Source of the DNA: Cavenderia fasciculata
Lineage: Eukaryota; Evosea; Eumycetozoa; Acytosteliales; Cavenderiaceae
Length of the DNA: 64,000 nt
Direction of reading: 5' to 3'
NCBI RefSeq assembly: GCF_000203815.1
Contig: NW_004457735.1
Span: 1,178,001-1,242,000 of the forward strand
The notes under the pieces: generated by a model
What the model saw: the letters and a program-made list of their open reading frames with translations, nothing else
Told to the model about the DNA's origin: nothing
Database searches by the model: none
Part shown: one piece after another, positions 48,222 to 60,574 of the stretch
Position numbering within the stretch: position 1 is the stretch's first letter
Layout of the letters: each line of letters starts with the position of its first letter
Program-made: the position numbers and the translations under genes

Positions 48222-48494
48222 ATCAAGTGTGTTTGGAAAACGTTTATACTTATTGGTGGTTTGATCGACACTTGATTGATAAATACTCATCATTAATCAG
48301 AGAGTCTGATGGAAAAAAACAAAATACCACTCAATCAAGTGTGATTTACTAAAACAGGCGAAAGGGTTGTAAAAAATCTAACAAATTGATTGACCTTGTA
48401 AAATTAGAGCCCCATACCCCCACTAATTGAATCTGCGTATACAATCTCTCCATGCAGGATAGAGAGTTTGGAGAGTGTCGATTGATCAAGTGTG
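48222..48494. promoter_or_regulatory. Cluster of four ATCAAGTGT motifs
   Basis: ATCAAGTGTG occurs at 48222-48231, 48334-48343 and 48485-48494, and its core is inverted (ACACTTGAT) at 48268-48276. Four copies of a nine-base non-A/T motif in 273 bases is far beyond chance for this composition, by a rough estimate. They could be binding sites for one factor. Confidence 0.5.
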
Positions 48495-49313
48495 CAGAGC
48501 CGTATTCATTCCTTGCATCATGTATTCTTTGATCCGGATTGTAAGGCTGCTTTCTTGTCTGAAGATCACACACACTCTTCATCTCTACCCTCCATATTTA
48601 AAGGGGTAGGTGGGAGGGTGGCCCTTTAATATTATAAAGTAGAGCGGAGAGATGAATCTACCACTCACTAGTATAGTGATGAATTAAATCACCTTGTTGT
48701 GATGTTCTTCCCACACGGATATTTGTCTAATATCTAAAATCCCAACAACACCCAGCCCAGAAAAGTACCCCTAGATCCGATCTCTCACTCTCCAAACTCT
48801 TTTAAAGGTTTACCCCCTCTTAATGTCTTTAAATGAACAGATCAGAATCCTCTCTCTCTCTCTCTCCTCTTAATCTTTTTTAGAACCATTATTCGAATAA
48901 AATTTAAATTACCTTTTCCCCCCGGGTAAGGTAGGGTTGGAACATCAACAACAACAACAATGCCCACACATGGGGTGTAGTTGTCAACATTGAGAGTACA
49001 ATGACCAAATTGATTGAAAACAATCAATATAATTGGTGTTGTTTGAACATCATCACTTGTTCTAAAATTGCAATGAAACAGATTACAAATTAATGCACAA
49101 TAATAATAATAATAATAAGTGTGGTAGGGGATCATATGCTTGGTTTTAAAATCTCACTATTGGGGAGACCCAATCAATCAAACAATAGAATGATGATTGA
49201 TTGAATACTATAATAAACAAATTATTTATCTGTCAGAGAGATGAGAGATAATGTAAGACAACTTGGATATTCTTTTTCACAACAAAAAAAAGGATTCAAT
49301 TTGATTAGATGGT

Positions 49314-52300
49314 TTATTTCTTTTTCTTGTTTAGGTGTTGATCCTCGAGTTGTTTTAATATCTTCTTTTCCTGTTGTTTGTTTGGAACAGTTTGATTTAA
49401 TCTGGTAGCTGTTTTCTTTTCGCTCTTTTTCTTTTGTTGTAACTCTTTGTTGAACTGGGACAATTCTTTTGTGCCGACTGGTTGGATGGTCACACCAGCC
49501 TCGACACGCAACTTGGGTTCAATCAATTTCTTAAATGCAGAATATGTATTCCAATCTGGACCAATTGGAGTTTCCAATGTATTTTCATATTGTTCCTTGT
49601 TGACATAATGACGTGGAATATTATTAATCATATATTTACCAATTCCTCCCTAAATTTAAAATAAATAATAATAAATAATAAATTGTTAGTTTAGTTAAAA
49701 ATCAAGATCATCTCAATTATCGTGAGATGGTAATCATCCAATCATCCAATTGGAATTGTTGTCATTCTTGTCGTTGTCGTCGCCCCATTCCCATCAGTTT
49801 CCAAAAAAAGGATAATATCCTTTTTGAAACGAGATAGAACAATAATAATAATAGACGAACACGAATTCGACAGCCGACCGGATTGGTGTTGTTGGTTGTG
49901 ATATAGTATAATACAAATGTCACGAGGACATGATGGTTGATTCATACCTTTAGAGCTGCATCGTCAATAATAACCTTATTGTTGGTAATATCTGTTCTCT
50001 TTGAAGCCAAATCCTTAACTTGAGCATCACGTTGGATTTTTTGTTTCTAAATTAATAATAAAAGATATTTCGACGTTAGTTAACTATTGAACGAATGTTT
50101 GTGCGAGTGGTGGTGGACAGATACAAAGAATCCCAAGTCGGGATTGATTGTCTATGCCATTTATCGAAAAAGAGAGAGGACATGAGAGAGAGAGATATAT
50201 AATGAAATGGGGTTGATTTTATAAACAGCGATGGATGGTTTGATGTTGATGATCAGATTATCTAAATTTATCAATGAACGCGATGGAAGAGATTTGTTGT
50301 TGGGGTATGTTGTAAAAATAGATGTAGTTTATGGGGTGATTGTTGGTTGGTGGCGGAACCACCACAAAAAAACCACGTTATCAACCCAAAATGATTTTGA
50401 CGATTCGTTTTCCACATGCAAGGACACTGACACACTTTTTTTTTTTTGATCAACTACTCGATCGAATAAAAGTAAGAAAGTGTCACTGACCAAACCGCAT
50501 TGCATGAACCGAATAAAAACTAACGGTTATTCGTACACACGACAACGACAATAGGAATAGCAGTAAACCCTCGGGGTTTCAATATTATTCGAATAAATGA
50601 AAATCTTGATTTTTTCTTTGAACTTGTTGAATGTTGTTTGTGTGTTTGAGTTGTGGCTCATCTATACCAATTCCAAAAATATACTTATCTCTATTCAAAC
50701 CTTTTCCTTTTATATCTCTTTCTCTCTTTCTCTTCTCTTTGTCTTTTTTTATATCTATTTTTTTTTGTAACATACCTTTCTTTTTTGAATTTCAAATTTA
50801 CTTTGTTTTACACCATCACCAGCCCAAGAACCCCAACCTGGTAAAGAAGCATCTTGAGTTGGAGCAACTGCATTTTCGATTAATTCATCCTTTTCTTGTT
50901 CAAATTCCTCTTGAACACCATCATTTTCAAATGCCTTTTTAAGGAGATCCTTTTGTTTCTTGGAGGTGATAAGAGACATTGATTGATTTTTCTTGCTATT
51001 CTTGTTGTTGTTGCTATTCTTTTTTGGTTTTTTTAGAATCTTCTTTAATTTCCAAATCACCAGATTTTTGAGCATCTTCCATAACCTTGTCCATATCAAT
51101 CATTAATTGATTACTTGCTTTTTTCTTTTCCTTGCTACCAGTTCCAGCTTGACTTCTTTCTGTTCCGTTTATCCATGGATTTGAATCGGCCGATTCCTCT
51201 TCCTCTTGTTCATCCTCTACATGTTTACGTTTCTTTTTATCATTTTCGTCAATCTTGATCTTTACATAGTCTGCAACCTTTTTGTTTGTTGAAGCTGTGA
51301 TATCACTAGACTTTACATTTTCAATGTCAACAGAAGCAGCTTGACCAACTGAAATAGATGTTGAAGTTTTCATCTTGTGACCACTTGAAAAGGCAACCTT
51401 GTCAACTAATTGACCAGTAGTATCAGACTTTGTAGTTTGTGATTGTTGTTGTTGTTTGGCAACTGGACGATGAATGGCGATATGACCACTATACTCCTTA
51501 TCAATTTGTTGTTTCTTCTTTTCTTGTGCTTCCATGGCATCATAGTCGTCGTTGCCATGAATCTTTCTTTGGATTTGTTGGTCGAGGTCACGCTCGACGC
51601 TGTTTTGCATAAACTTGAGTGCGTTGATACCCTTGTCCGAGACGATTTCCTTGGCGTTTGGATTCATGCCAAGGAGACCCAACTTTTGTTGGATTCTCTC
51701 TTTGATGGGGAGAGTGGTGTCCAAGTCCTCGACATCACGCTCGCTAATGTCTCTGTCAACCGACTTGTACATTTGTTCGTCCTTGTTGTTGGAGGATGGG
51801 GTGTCATCGTCATCGCTAGCATCGCTGTCGCTAAACTCTTGACGTACACTCTTCATCTTGTTCTTGAGCTCGAGGTGAGTCTGGTGTTGCTCGTTGATGG
51901 CTTGGCGACGCTCGAGGTTGAGACCGCCCTTGAGCACATTCTTCATAAACTTGGACTTGTTGGTGTGACGTTGGTTCATACGCTCGACGATACGAGCTTC
52001 TTCGGCAGCCAACTGCTTGTGACGGGCATACTCTGGGTCGAGCTTAGAGAGCTCTTCGTCACGCTTCTCCATCTCCTTGATACGCTGTTTCTTGAGGATC
52101 TTGCGGTACGTCTTGCTCTTGATCTTGGACTGACGCTTATTCTTTTGTGCCTCATAGTACATCTTGTTACGCAACGCAATGATCTCGTTGAGACGTTCCT
52201 TGTCTTCGTGTAACTCCTTTTTAGTCTTTTTCTTCTTGTCCCCTCCAGAGCCAGCTGCGTTGACAGCCATGTTGTTGGGGAGCCCGTCCTTTTTGAGAGC

Positions 52301-53634
52301 ACTGCCAATGAGTCTGTTGAGGTCGGTTGCTTGGGTAGCAGTTCCCAATACACTGACATCGTTGACAGTCTCGACACGACGCTTGTAGACGACGGTGGCG
52401 AGTTCACGTTGGTGTCTGATGAAACGGTCCCATTTGGCCAACGACTTTTCAACATCTTGTGTGGCTATCTTACGCGACAATTTAGCCTGGTCGATATGGT
52501 TCAATGGCTTGGACAACGCACCTCCACCACTAGCAACACCTTGTAACTGTGTCTTGAGTTGGTCAAACTCCTCGGGCATCATCTCGAGCAAGTCACCAAG
52601 ATCCAACTGGTCGTCGTTGGTTGGACGTACACCATGTTGAGACTCCTTGCTAAACATCTCTGTCACATCTGGCAGATTACTAAGTTTCTTTAATTGAGTA
52701 GTGTCCAATCCTTCCATCAACTCTAACATCTTTTCATCATCCTCTTCTTTGAATTCTTCATCTTGTTCATCTGGATTATATTCTTCACTTTCATCGTCAC
52801 TTTCATCCATCATCTCTTCTTCAGCACTAAACATCTCTTCACTGTCATCGTCACTTTCATCCATCTCCTCTTCATCTTCTTCATCTTCTTCATAAAGTGA
52901 TGTTGTTTGTTTCTTCTTTGGTTGTATCTCTTGTTGTTTTGGTTGTTGTTGTTTCTTTGGTTGTGGTTGTTTCTTTGATGATGATCCACTATCCAACAAA
53001 TCAGATAAATCAACAAATCCATCTCCATCTTCTTCTTCAAAGTTTAACTAAATAAACAAACAAACAAACAAACAAAGTTAGTTCTTATATAAATATACTA
53101 TGTATCTATGTTATATTATCTCTTTCTTACTCTTCTATCCTTTCTATTTGAGAATAATGAACCATCTTCATCCATATCATCGTCAGTTGATTCACCCTCG
53201 GAACCGTATAATTCATTTTCGCTCAACTCTTCGTCGATAAACTCTGGTTCCTTTCTTGCCAATGATTCAACGTCGGGAGTCTCTTCATCACTGTCGTCTA
53301 CGTAGCTGTGATATCCAACTGCAGTTTGTAACTCTTCAGCCTTGTCTTTCTTTTCGAGTCTCTCTTTTTTAAAGTCTTTAAAGTTGTCTGGTGCACCTCC
53401 TCTTCCACCACGACCACCTCTTGAGAAGCCTCCTCCTCTGCTACCTCCTCTGCTACCTCCTCCACCTCTAGAAGAGAAGCCTCCACGACCACCAGAAGAA
53501 CCACCTCTTGAAGAGAAGCCTCCACGACCTCCACCTCTTGAGAATCCTCCTCCTCCACGAGATGAACCACCGCCACCTCTTGAGAATCCTCCTCCTCTAC
53601 TACCTCCTCTACTAATACCTCCACCTCTATTCAT
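49314..53634 (-). CDS. utp14: Utp14, small-subunit processome protein, with RGG-rich N-terminal extension
   Basis: Exons 53634-53131, 53047-50776, 50046-49948 and 49649-49314; about 1,070 residues. Utp14 is a U3 snoRNP/SSU-processome factor needed for 18S rRNA maturation and activates the helicase Dhr1. Family marks are the basic middle (KWDRFIRHQRELATVVYKRR), the LNLERRQAINEQHQTHLELKNKMK-like region, the GWGSWAGDGVK motif, and the end (GGIGKYMINNIPRHYVNKEQYE, GPDWNTYSAF). Long acidic runs lie near residues 200-280, as is usual. Unusual: the first 85 or so residues are SRGG/GGRGG repeats, a nucleolar RNA-binding type of box. In exon 2 the frame changes by one base at an A run near 51030 (minus strand), just before KKNSNNNKNS. 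Since the gene is essential in yeast, an extra base from sequencing is the simplest reading. Confidence 0.9.
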
Positions 53635-55472
53635 TCTTTAATGTTATCGATATATATATATATATATAAAATGTAAATAGAAGTAAGATAGATATGATGA
53701 AAAAGGATAAATTAAAAAACGAGATAGATAAATAGCTCATCCCCTCAATCCCGCTGTCATTGTGAGAAAAACCGAGCGAGTCGTTTTTTTTATTTTCAAA
53801 TATATTTGATCCAGTCTCATCAAACAAGATGGATGTATGTGAAGAAGACAAAGAAAGTTGATAAATAATATCAATTAAGACAGTAGATATCTGTTAACAA
53901 AGAGATAGATTCAAGATTAAAAGAAGAAGACAAATATATATATTTAAATAATATGTTTTATGGTATTTATTTTTAAGATTATAAAATTTTTGTAAAGTAA
54001 TAATAATGATACTGTTAAAAAGAAGGAAAGGAAATTAGTATTAGAAATGGAATGGATAAAGAGTTGTGATTAAAACAACATAATGGAAATAAATAATAAT
54101 GTCAGCCGGTAACCCATATTTTTGTACACGTTGGGTGTTTCAACATACTCGAATGTCTGTCCGCCTGTTGCAATTGTCATCATCAAAATTATTTATATTC
54201 CATTATGTTCAACAGTAGATTGAAACTTACAATAAGCATATAATATTGTAGTACAGGTTTAAAAGATACTATAAAAATAATACTAATATTTGAAAGAAAT
54301 CAAATGTTAATAAATGATAATTAGATATTTTGTATAAAATATTAATTATTATTATGTATTGTCAGCGTCCGACTGGAACAGTTAAATCACCAAAGGTTTT
54401 CTGTTGTCCCTAACTATAGAATATCATCATAATACATAATAATTATTATTTTTTATAAATATGTTGATTTATTTACCTTTTCTATAAATCAATGATTGTA
54501 GGACATGAGGTGGTGATATTATCACAGAGCTTGTTTTGATCCTATAGAGTAGAATACTTTAAAAAAAGAAAAAGAGTAAAAGTTAATAATCAAGTAGAGA
54601 TTGATAAATTATTATTTAACAATAAAGTGATGAATCAGTCGTTAAAGTTATCGGCAGCAGTCGTCCGACATATGCTTGTATAAGATCATCATTTTGAACA
54701 TTCTTCCTTGTTTGTTTATATTAATTGATATTTACCATTAAAACAGCTGTTGGGATGAACGTGCACCGGAAATAGAAAGCATTCAAATATTGAAGTTTCT
54801 ATTGGACAAAAGGACCGGAATGAGAGGACTTTGAAAAAAGAGCCAGGAAGACTAAAGAGTAGTCAATCACACTGGACTTTGGGGTTTAAACTTTTAAGGC
54901 ATATTAACTTTAAAGAGAAAGAAAAAGAGTAGATTTAAATTAGTATATATCGAATATGGTTGTTGAAAAGATTAAAAAAAAGAAGAATTATAATAGTGTT
55001 TTGTCATACAATACTTTTAGTTCACATCATGAAATTGACATAAGACAGGGGATAACGACTCCTTTTGGAGTGTTATTAATCATTAAAAACAACTATTATA
55101 ATTCTTCTTTTTTATATTTTTTAGATTTGATGTATACATACAAGTTAGACTGTTTGTTAGCTGTTAGTTAGACAAAGAAGTGAAGTAAAAACTATGAGAC
55201 ACGGCTTCGTTTTAAGTGTGTCGTACACTAGAAAGAAAAAGCGAAAAAAAATGATAAAAATTAAAAAAATTAAACAAACAAAAAACTAAGCACGATGTCT
55301 TTGTAAAAAAATGAATGCTTGTCCTACATGATTATGTAAAACTCTTAGAGTCATATGAAATGTCTCACTCATCACATTCAAAGTTCTTCTTTTTTTAAAA
55401 GATGAATAAATAATTGGATTTATTTGTTTGTTTTGGATTCAAGATAGATAGTATATCTATCTCTTTTATCTT
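53635..55472. other. Intergenic region with short open islands
   Basis: Lies upstream of Utp14 and downstream of the first GH84-like gene. The part to about 53950 is the Utp14 promoter. Between 54090 and 54840 several islands of more complex sequence alternate with A/T-rich spacers and have splice-like borders. They carry short frames starting at 54099 (39 codons), 54354 (19 codons) and 54632 (17 codons), and an open stretch from 54747 after a CAG. No product is recognised. The rest (54900-55470) is A/T-rich. Confidence 0.4.
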
Positions 55473-56661
55473 TTACCACCAAGGTGTAGGAGGAGAAGAA
55501 AAGATACCAGAAAGTGAAGGGTTGGCAGATTCAAATTGAGCAATGTTGGTGTAATAGGCGTCGGCAGAGATGGCAGTGGAGAGACCTGATGTGACAGTGG
55601 CGACAGTCTGGGTACTCGAATGCAAGAAGCCATTGTAGCTTAACCAAGATGCCCAGTATGCAGCTGCTTGTGGGACGCTGCATGATGGGAGAGTGGGTGA
55701 CGAACCAGCAGCGGCAGACAGTTTACCGAGACAGTAGATGTGGTGCACAACACGTTCGAGGGGATACGCAAGGTTAAGTATATATCCATAGGGTGATGTA
55801 AAGATATTGTTTTGTGTTCTACCAGAGATCATACCCCATGGAATACGAGCACTTGTGTCTACAGCAATCCAGTTATCCCAAAACACTTTAGAACGACCCG
55901 ATGACAATGTTGGAAACTGTGCAGATGAAAAGGTACTAGGTGTAATAGTCTCACCGGTAAAGATCATTGGTACAGTCGATGCAATACCGTCGATAGTCTG
56001 GAGATTGGTGTTCCAAGCGGTACGAGTGGTTTCTTGGTAGTAGTAGGATGGTGTTAGACCCCACAGCTTCATATTGGGTAGTGTAGTGTTCAAGTAAGAG
56101 ACAAGTTGTACCTCTCTGGTTTGTTGTTGGCTCGTTTGGACACCTTCGGCATCATCAAAGTTTAAACTGTAGAATCGAATACCGGCCGATTGGATTTGGG
56201 TCAATCTAGTGACAATGGCAGAGTAGTCAGTACCTAACCAACCTGGACGTAAACCATAGACGAGTTTGACACCCACCTGGGTAGCAAAGGATTGGGTCTT
56301 GGTCCATTGAGCAAGCTCGGCAGCACTCCACAATGCCATAGTATCAACTGGTGGTTGTGCGGCATACCAATATACACCCAAACCATTCGATGCCAACAAT
56401 TGAATCAATTGATTACGTTGTGTTGCACTGTAACTACCAGATTGTCCATTCACAGCATCACCAGTAGGCCAATAGAATCCCTCTACAACACCAACATATG
56501 GATTGATTTGACCGTTAATCAATTCTAACATTTCAATTAAACATATAATTATAAATTAATATAATGATGGTCAAACTTGAATTTTAGTCACTAATCTGCT
56601 TGCAAAACATACCCATATTCAATAAACAAATAATTGAAAGTAATAATATAATCTTTAACAT
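55473..56661 (-). CDS. Secreted GH84-like glycosidase, copy 1
   Basis: Exons 56661-56613 (signal peptide MLKIILLLSIICLLNM) and 56524-55473; 366 residues. The barrel starts GVVEGFYWPTGD, as in GH84 (O-GlcNAcase/hyaluronidase type). It has the paired acid residues in SLNFDDAEG, a substrate-side FTGETI segment and VFWDNWIAVD. In human O-GlcNAcase the DD pair provides substrate assistance and WDN lies in the active site, so the enzyme is probably an active beta-N-acetylglucosaminidase. Its likely substrates are peptidoglycan, chitin or glycoproteins outside the cell or in lysosomes (inference). There is no helical C-terminal domain. It is a tandem paralog of the gene at 57-58 kb, with an equivalent phase-1 intron right after the signal peptide. 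Confidence 0.8.
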
Positions 56662-56979
56662 TGTGATTACAAATAATTAAATAAATAAATAAATAATATA
56701 ATAAAGTATACTAAATAATGAGAACATCAAGGGTCTGTTAAATGGCCTCTGGGTTTCTGATAGTTGAGATATTTTGGAATTTCGGGGGGTTTGGGATATC
56801 GCCCGGAAGATATCTTTTGATGACTTTTTATTGTTTGAATTGGTAGGTTGGTAGGCAAATTTGCCACCTGGTCTACAAGTTGTGGATGATAATATTACAA
56901 TAATATAGCATGTTTGTGTTTGGTTGGTTGGGTTTTTAAATAAATAATTGGGTGATACATATCATTAAAAATACCGTCA
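56662..56979. other. Short spacer between tandem GH84-like genes
   Basis: 318 bases, A/T-rich near 56670-56710 and 56940, with a more complex middle part (56720-56860). Contains the promoter of copy 1 and the 3' end of copy 2. No gene seen. Confidence 0.6.
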
Positions 56980-58245
56980 TCAATGATGACGATAGAATGA
57001 TTGCATGGCTTGGTTCACTTCCTTCACCATCTGATGAAGAGGATGAGGATGATGGATTGGGGGATTAGGTGGTAAACTAAAGATACCGGCTACTGATGGA
57101 TTGGCTTGTTCAAAGAGTGCAATAGTGTCAAAGAATTGATCATTGTTGATGGCTTGAGCAAGTCCAGTTGTGACCGATACAACTGTCTGGTTATTGTGTA
57201 GGAACCCATTATCACTCAACCATTGAGACCAGTATGCAGCCGATTGTGTGACGTTGCAGGATGGCATGGGTTGGTTGTTTGACGATACCTTGGAGATGAC
57301 ACCGAGACAGTAGATATGATGGATGACACGTTCGAGTGGGTATCCAAGGTTCAATATGTATCCATAGGGTGCTGTAAACATATTATTACTGATTCTCTGG
57401 TCGATCATACCCCAAGCTAGACGTGTGCTAGTGTCTTCGGCAATCCAGTTGTCCCAAACTACGAGTGGTCTGTTTGATTTGAGATTTGGGAATTTGGCAG
57501 GACTGAATGTCGATTCAGTGATCTTTTCACCCGTAAACACAAATGGAATGGTCGAAGAGACTGCATCGATTGTTTCAAGTGACTTGTTCCAGTTGGCACG
57601 GGTAGTCTCTTGGTAGTAGTAGGCAGGGGTAAGACCCCACAAACTCGTCGATGGGTACGCCGACGCAAGACTGGCGACCATGTTCTTTTCGAGTGTTTGT
57701 TGCTCGGTTGTAGTGACACCTTCGGCATCGTCAAAGTTCAAACTGTAGTATTTAATACCAGCCGACTCGATTTGGGCCAATCTACTCTTGACCACCGTAA
57801 AGTTGTTGTCAGTTGGTTCCAACCACCCGGGTCTCATACCATAGACCAGCTTGACACCTGCAGATGTTGCAACTGTCTGAGTCTGCTTCCACTCGGCCAG
57901 TTCAGTTGCATTCCACAGTGCCATTGTATCGACTGGTGGTTGTGCGGCAAACCAATACACTCCGACGCCATTCTGACCCAACAACTTGATCAACTCGTCT
58001 CTTTGTGCTGCACTATAGCATCCATACTGACCACGAATAGTGTCTCCTGTAGGCCAATAGTATCCCTCTACAACACCACTATATTGATTTAATGTTGCTC
58101 CATTTACTACTACAAAAATTAAAAGAAAGGTACTTTATAAGTAAGTGACTGTCCGAAACGAAATATATATTGTTGAACCAAACATACAAGTAGAAAGGGA
58201 AAAGAGTGAAATGGTAATGATAACCAATGAAATATTATACTTCAT
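56980..58245 (-). CDS. Secreted GH84-like glycosidase, copy 2
   Basis: Exons 58245-58188 (signal peptide MKYNISLVIITISLFSLS) and 58109-56980; 395 residues. It aligns over its whole length with copy 1: GVVEGYYWPTGD, YWFAAQPPVDTMALW, SLNFDDAEGV, FVFTGEKITEST, WDNWIAED, APYGYILNLGYPLERVIHHIYCLG. The active-site DD and WDN are kept. Compared with copy 1 it has a longer His/Pro-rich end (NPPIHHPHPLHQ) and a YY for FY change in the first motif. Same enzyme class and likely the same extracellular or lysosomal sugar-cleaving role (inference). A clear tandem duplicate. Confidence 0.8.
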
Positions 58246-59154
58246 CTTTCAAAGTTAAGTTATCTCTTTCTTTCTTATATTTATGAATATGTTAAGATTA
58301 GATTGTATGTAGCAGCAGTGAACGATACCATCGAATGAGGTGAGATACTTTAGAGGATTTGACACGAAAAAATCTTAATCTGACCCATCTTTGGGCAAAG
58401 TAGTTATCGACCTTGGTCTCGGCGGTATCCTACTCCATAAGTTAGTACAGATACTATACTCCATAAGTAGATACTTCCTTCAAATATTTAATACTTTAAC
58501 ACTCAATACATTCAAGATGTATATATTATTATTGAATAGCTCTATTTTTATTTTTATTATTATACTTGTGAATCAAGAGCGAGATGAATAGTTATTTGAA
58601 CTATGTAACTTTAATTCTTTGATTGGTTTTAACTGAAGCAACAACAACAAGATATATTTACTAAGTTTGGTGTATTTATCTGAAGTAAAAGGGTTCAAAG
58701 AGGAATAGGGTCGGAAGTTCATTTAAAAATAAATAAATAAAAATTCAAAAAAAACTACTGTCTCCCAACATCTCTCTTTCTTTCTGCTCTACCCTCGTAA
58801 CAAAGGCAGTAGAATAGTAGCAGCTCATAGTTATCATCATCATCATCAACGTCGTATCATCACATATCATAGTTTCCGAGATATATAGATAGATTCATCA
58901 TCATCATCATCAACTCCTTCTTCTTCTCAAAAGTCATCATCATACAACCATCAATCACGAGTTAAAAAGTGAGAAGAGACAAGAAATCGGACTACCCACC
59001 ATCATCATCAACATCATCAATCATAATCATAATAAAGAAATAGTCAAAGAGATAGATAGAAAGAGACAAGAGACCATTATTCTAATCAACACGAGACTAC
59101 TCAAAGATATATATATATTTATAGAACAGAGACAGATAGAGAAAGAAAGAGAAA
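58246..59154. other. Divergent intergenic region before Mo25
   Basis: Promoters of GH84 copy 2 (-) and Mo25 (+). It holds CATCAT repeats at about 58835-58850, 58900-58915 and 59000-59015, and A/G-rich leader sequence (AGATAGA, GAGAAAGA) before 59155, likely the Mo25 5' UTR. No gene seen. Confidence 0.6.
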
Positions 59155-59472
59155 ATGAATATCTTTTTTAATAAGAAACAAAAGACACCTGCCGATTTGG
59201 CAAAGTCTACCAAAGAGTCTCTAGTATCCATCGAGAAATCAGGTCCCAATTCTAAAACCTCTGAAAAGGTATTATCGTCTTACTGTCAGAGTTCTCTCTG
59301 ATCAAAAAAGAGAGAGACAAACTACAAAAAGAAAAAAGAAAGAAGAAGAAATAACTTTGACGACAAAAAAAGTTATTTATATCCTCTTTCTTCTTCTTCT
59401 TTTTCTTCTTTTGCCATGTGTATACATGGATGATGAACATGATTATTTATTCATTCATTCATTCTATTTATA

Positions 59473-59512
<40 letters not shown>

Positions 59513-60574
59513 TAGGCATTGGAAGAAATATCAAAGAACTTGTTAGAGATGAAAAAGATACTTTATGGTGATGGAGAACATGAACCAAATCAAGAGTTGG
59601 GTGGTCAATTGGCTAACGAATTGTGTGCAACCGATGCTTTGCATATGCTTATAAGGGATCTCTCAAAGCTAGAGTTTGAAGCAAAGAAGGATTTTGCACA
59701 AATATTTAATAACCTCTTGAGATTAAAGGTTAATTCTCGTTCTATTCTAGTTGAACATATTTCAAAGAATACTGATATTTTGGTTTTACTAGTTAAAGGG
59801 TTTGTATATTGATATCAATCCATTCATCATCCATCACCTCTTGGTTACTTATTCAATTTTTTTTATCTACTCTCTTTTAGATATGAACAACAAGATATAG
59901 CATTAAATTGTGGAACAATGTTGAGAGAATGTATTAAACATGAGAATCTTGCCAAGGAATTATTACATAGCCAAAACTTTTGGGAGTTTTTTAATTATGT
60001 TGAAGTATCCAACTTTGATGTTGCCTCTGACACTTTTGCCACCTTTAAAGAGTTACTCACCAAACACAAGGGTCTCAGTGCAGAGTTTTTAGAGAAAAAT
60101 TATGATCTTGTATTTGAAAAATACACTACCCTTCTCAATTCTTCAAATTATGTTACAAGAAGACAATCGATCAAGGTATGAAATAGATAGATAGAAATAT
60201 AGATAGAAAGATGGATGGATGGATCTAAACTAATTACTTTTATTTATTTATTTTTCTAGCTTCTTGGTGAATTATTATTAGACCGTTCCAATTTTAATAT
60301 TATGACCAAATATATTAGTTCAGCTGCCAATTTAAAGTTGATGATGATATTGTTAAGAGACAAGAGCAAAAGTATACAATACGAGGCTTTCCACGTATTC
60401 AAAGTATTTGTTGCCAATCCAAACAAGACCAAACCCATTTTGGAGATTTTAACAAAGAACAAGGACAAACTCATCATATTTTTATCGCAGTTCCACACCG
60501 ACAAGGAAGAGGACCAATTCAACGATGAAAAGAATTTCTTGTTGAAACAAATCCAAGCCATCCCAACTGATTAA
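59155..60574 (+). CDS. mo25: Mo25 (CAB39) scaffold protein
   Basis: Exons 59155-59268, 59516-59799, 59881-60175 and 60260-60574; 335 residues, the normal length. Mo25 is a curved helical-repeat scaffold that activates LKB1 with STRAD and binds GCK/STE20-type kinases; in Dictyostelium it is linked to cytokinesis and polarity through such kinases. The sequence is typical throughout: [21 protein letters not shown], a [17 protein letters not shown]-like segment, [36 protein letters not shown], and [20 protein letters not shown] up to the conserved end [14 protein letters not shown]. The first intron (247 bases) is long and ends in an (AT)n run; the others are short. Confidence 0.97.
59479..59509. 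repeat. (AT)n run in Mo25 intron 1
   Basis: Alternating AT/TA run close to the 3' splice site of the first Mo25 intron. Confidence 0.85.

Larger units (their letters stand above)
44801..49313. other. 4.5 kb gene-free region
   Basis: The largest gap in the window, between the start of the Asn/Ser-rich gene and the end of Utp14 (both -). Open frames inside (for example 45739-46094, 46959-47192, 48349-48582) give no credible proteins. Non-simple islands are present: about 45480-45680 (with GCGATACTTTATCGC), 46130-46420 (imperfect direct repeat TGGGTTTACTCGGTTTGG / TGGGTTTTCTCGGGTTTG and a GGGCTTGCCC hairpin), 46640-46700 (inverted repeat), 47560-47780 (GGTGGTTC twice) and 48220-48830. Non-coding RNA genes or distant regulatory elements are possible; I could not match any known RNA family. 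Confidence 0.5.

Noticed and set aside
48349-48582. 77-codon minus-strand frame in the gene-free region
   Set aside because: Non-repetitive but isolated, without a matching upstream exon or known motif; overlaps the ATCAAGTGT cluster.
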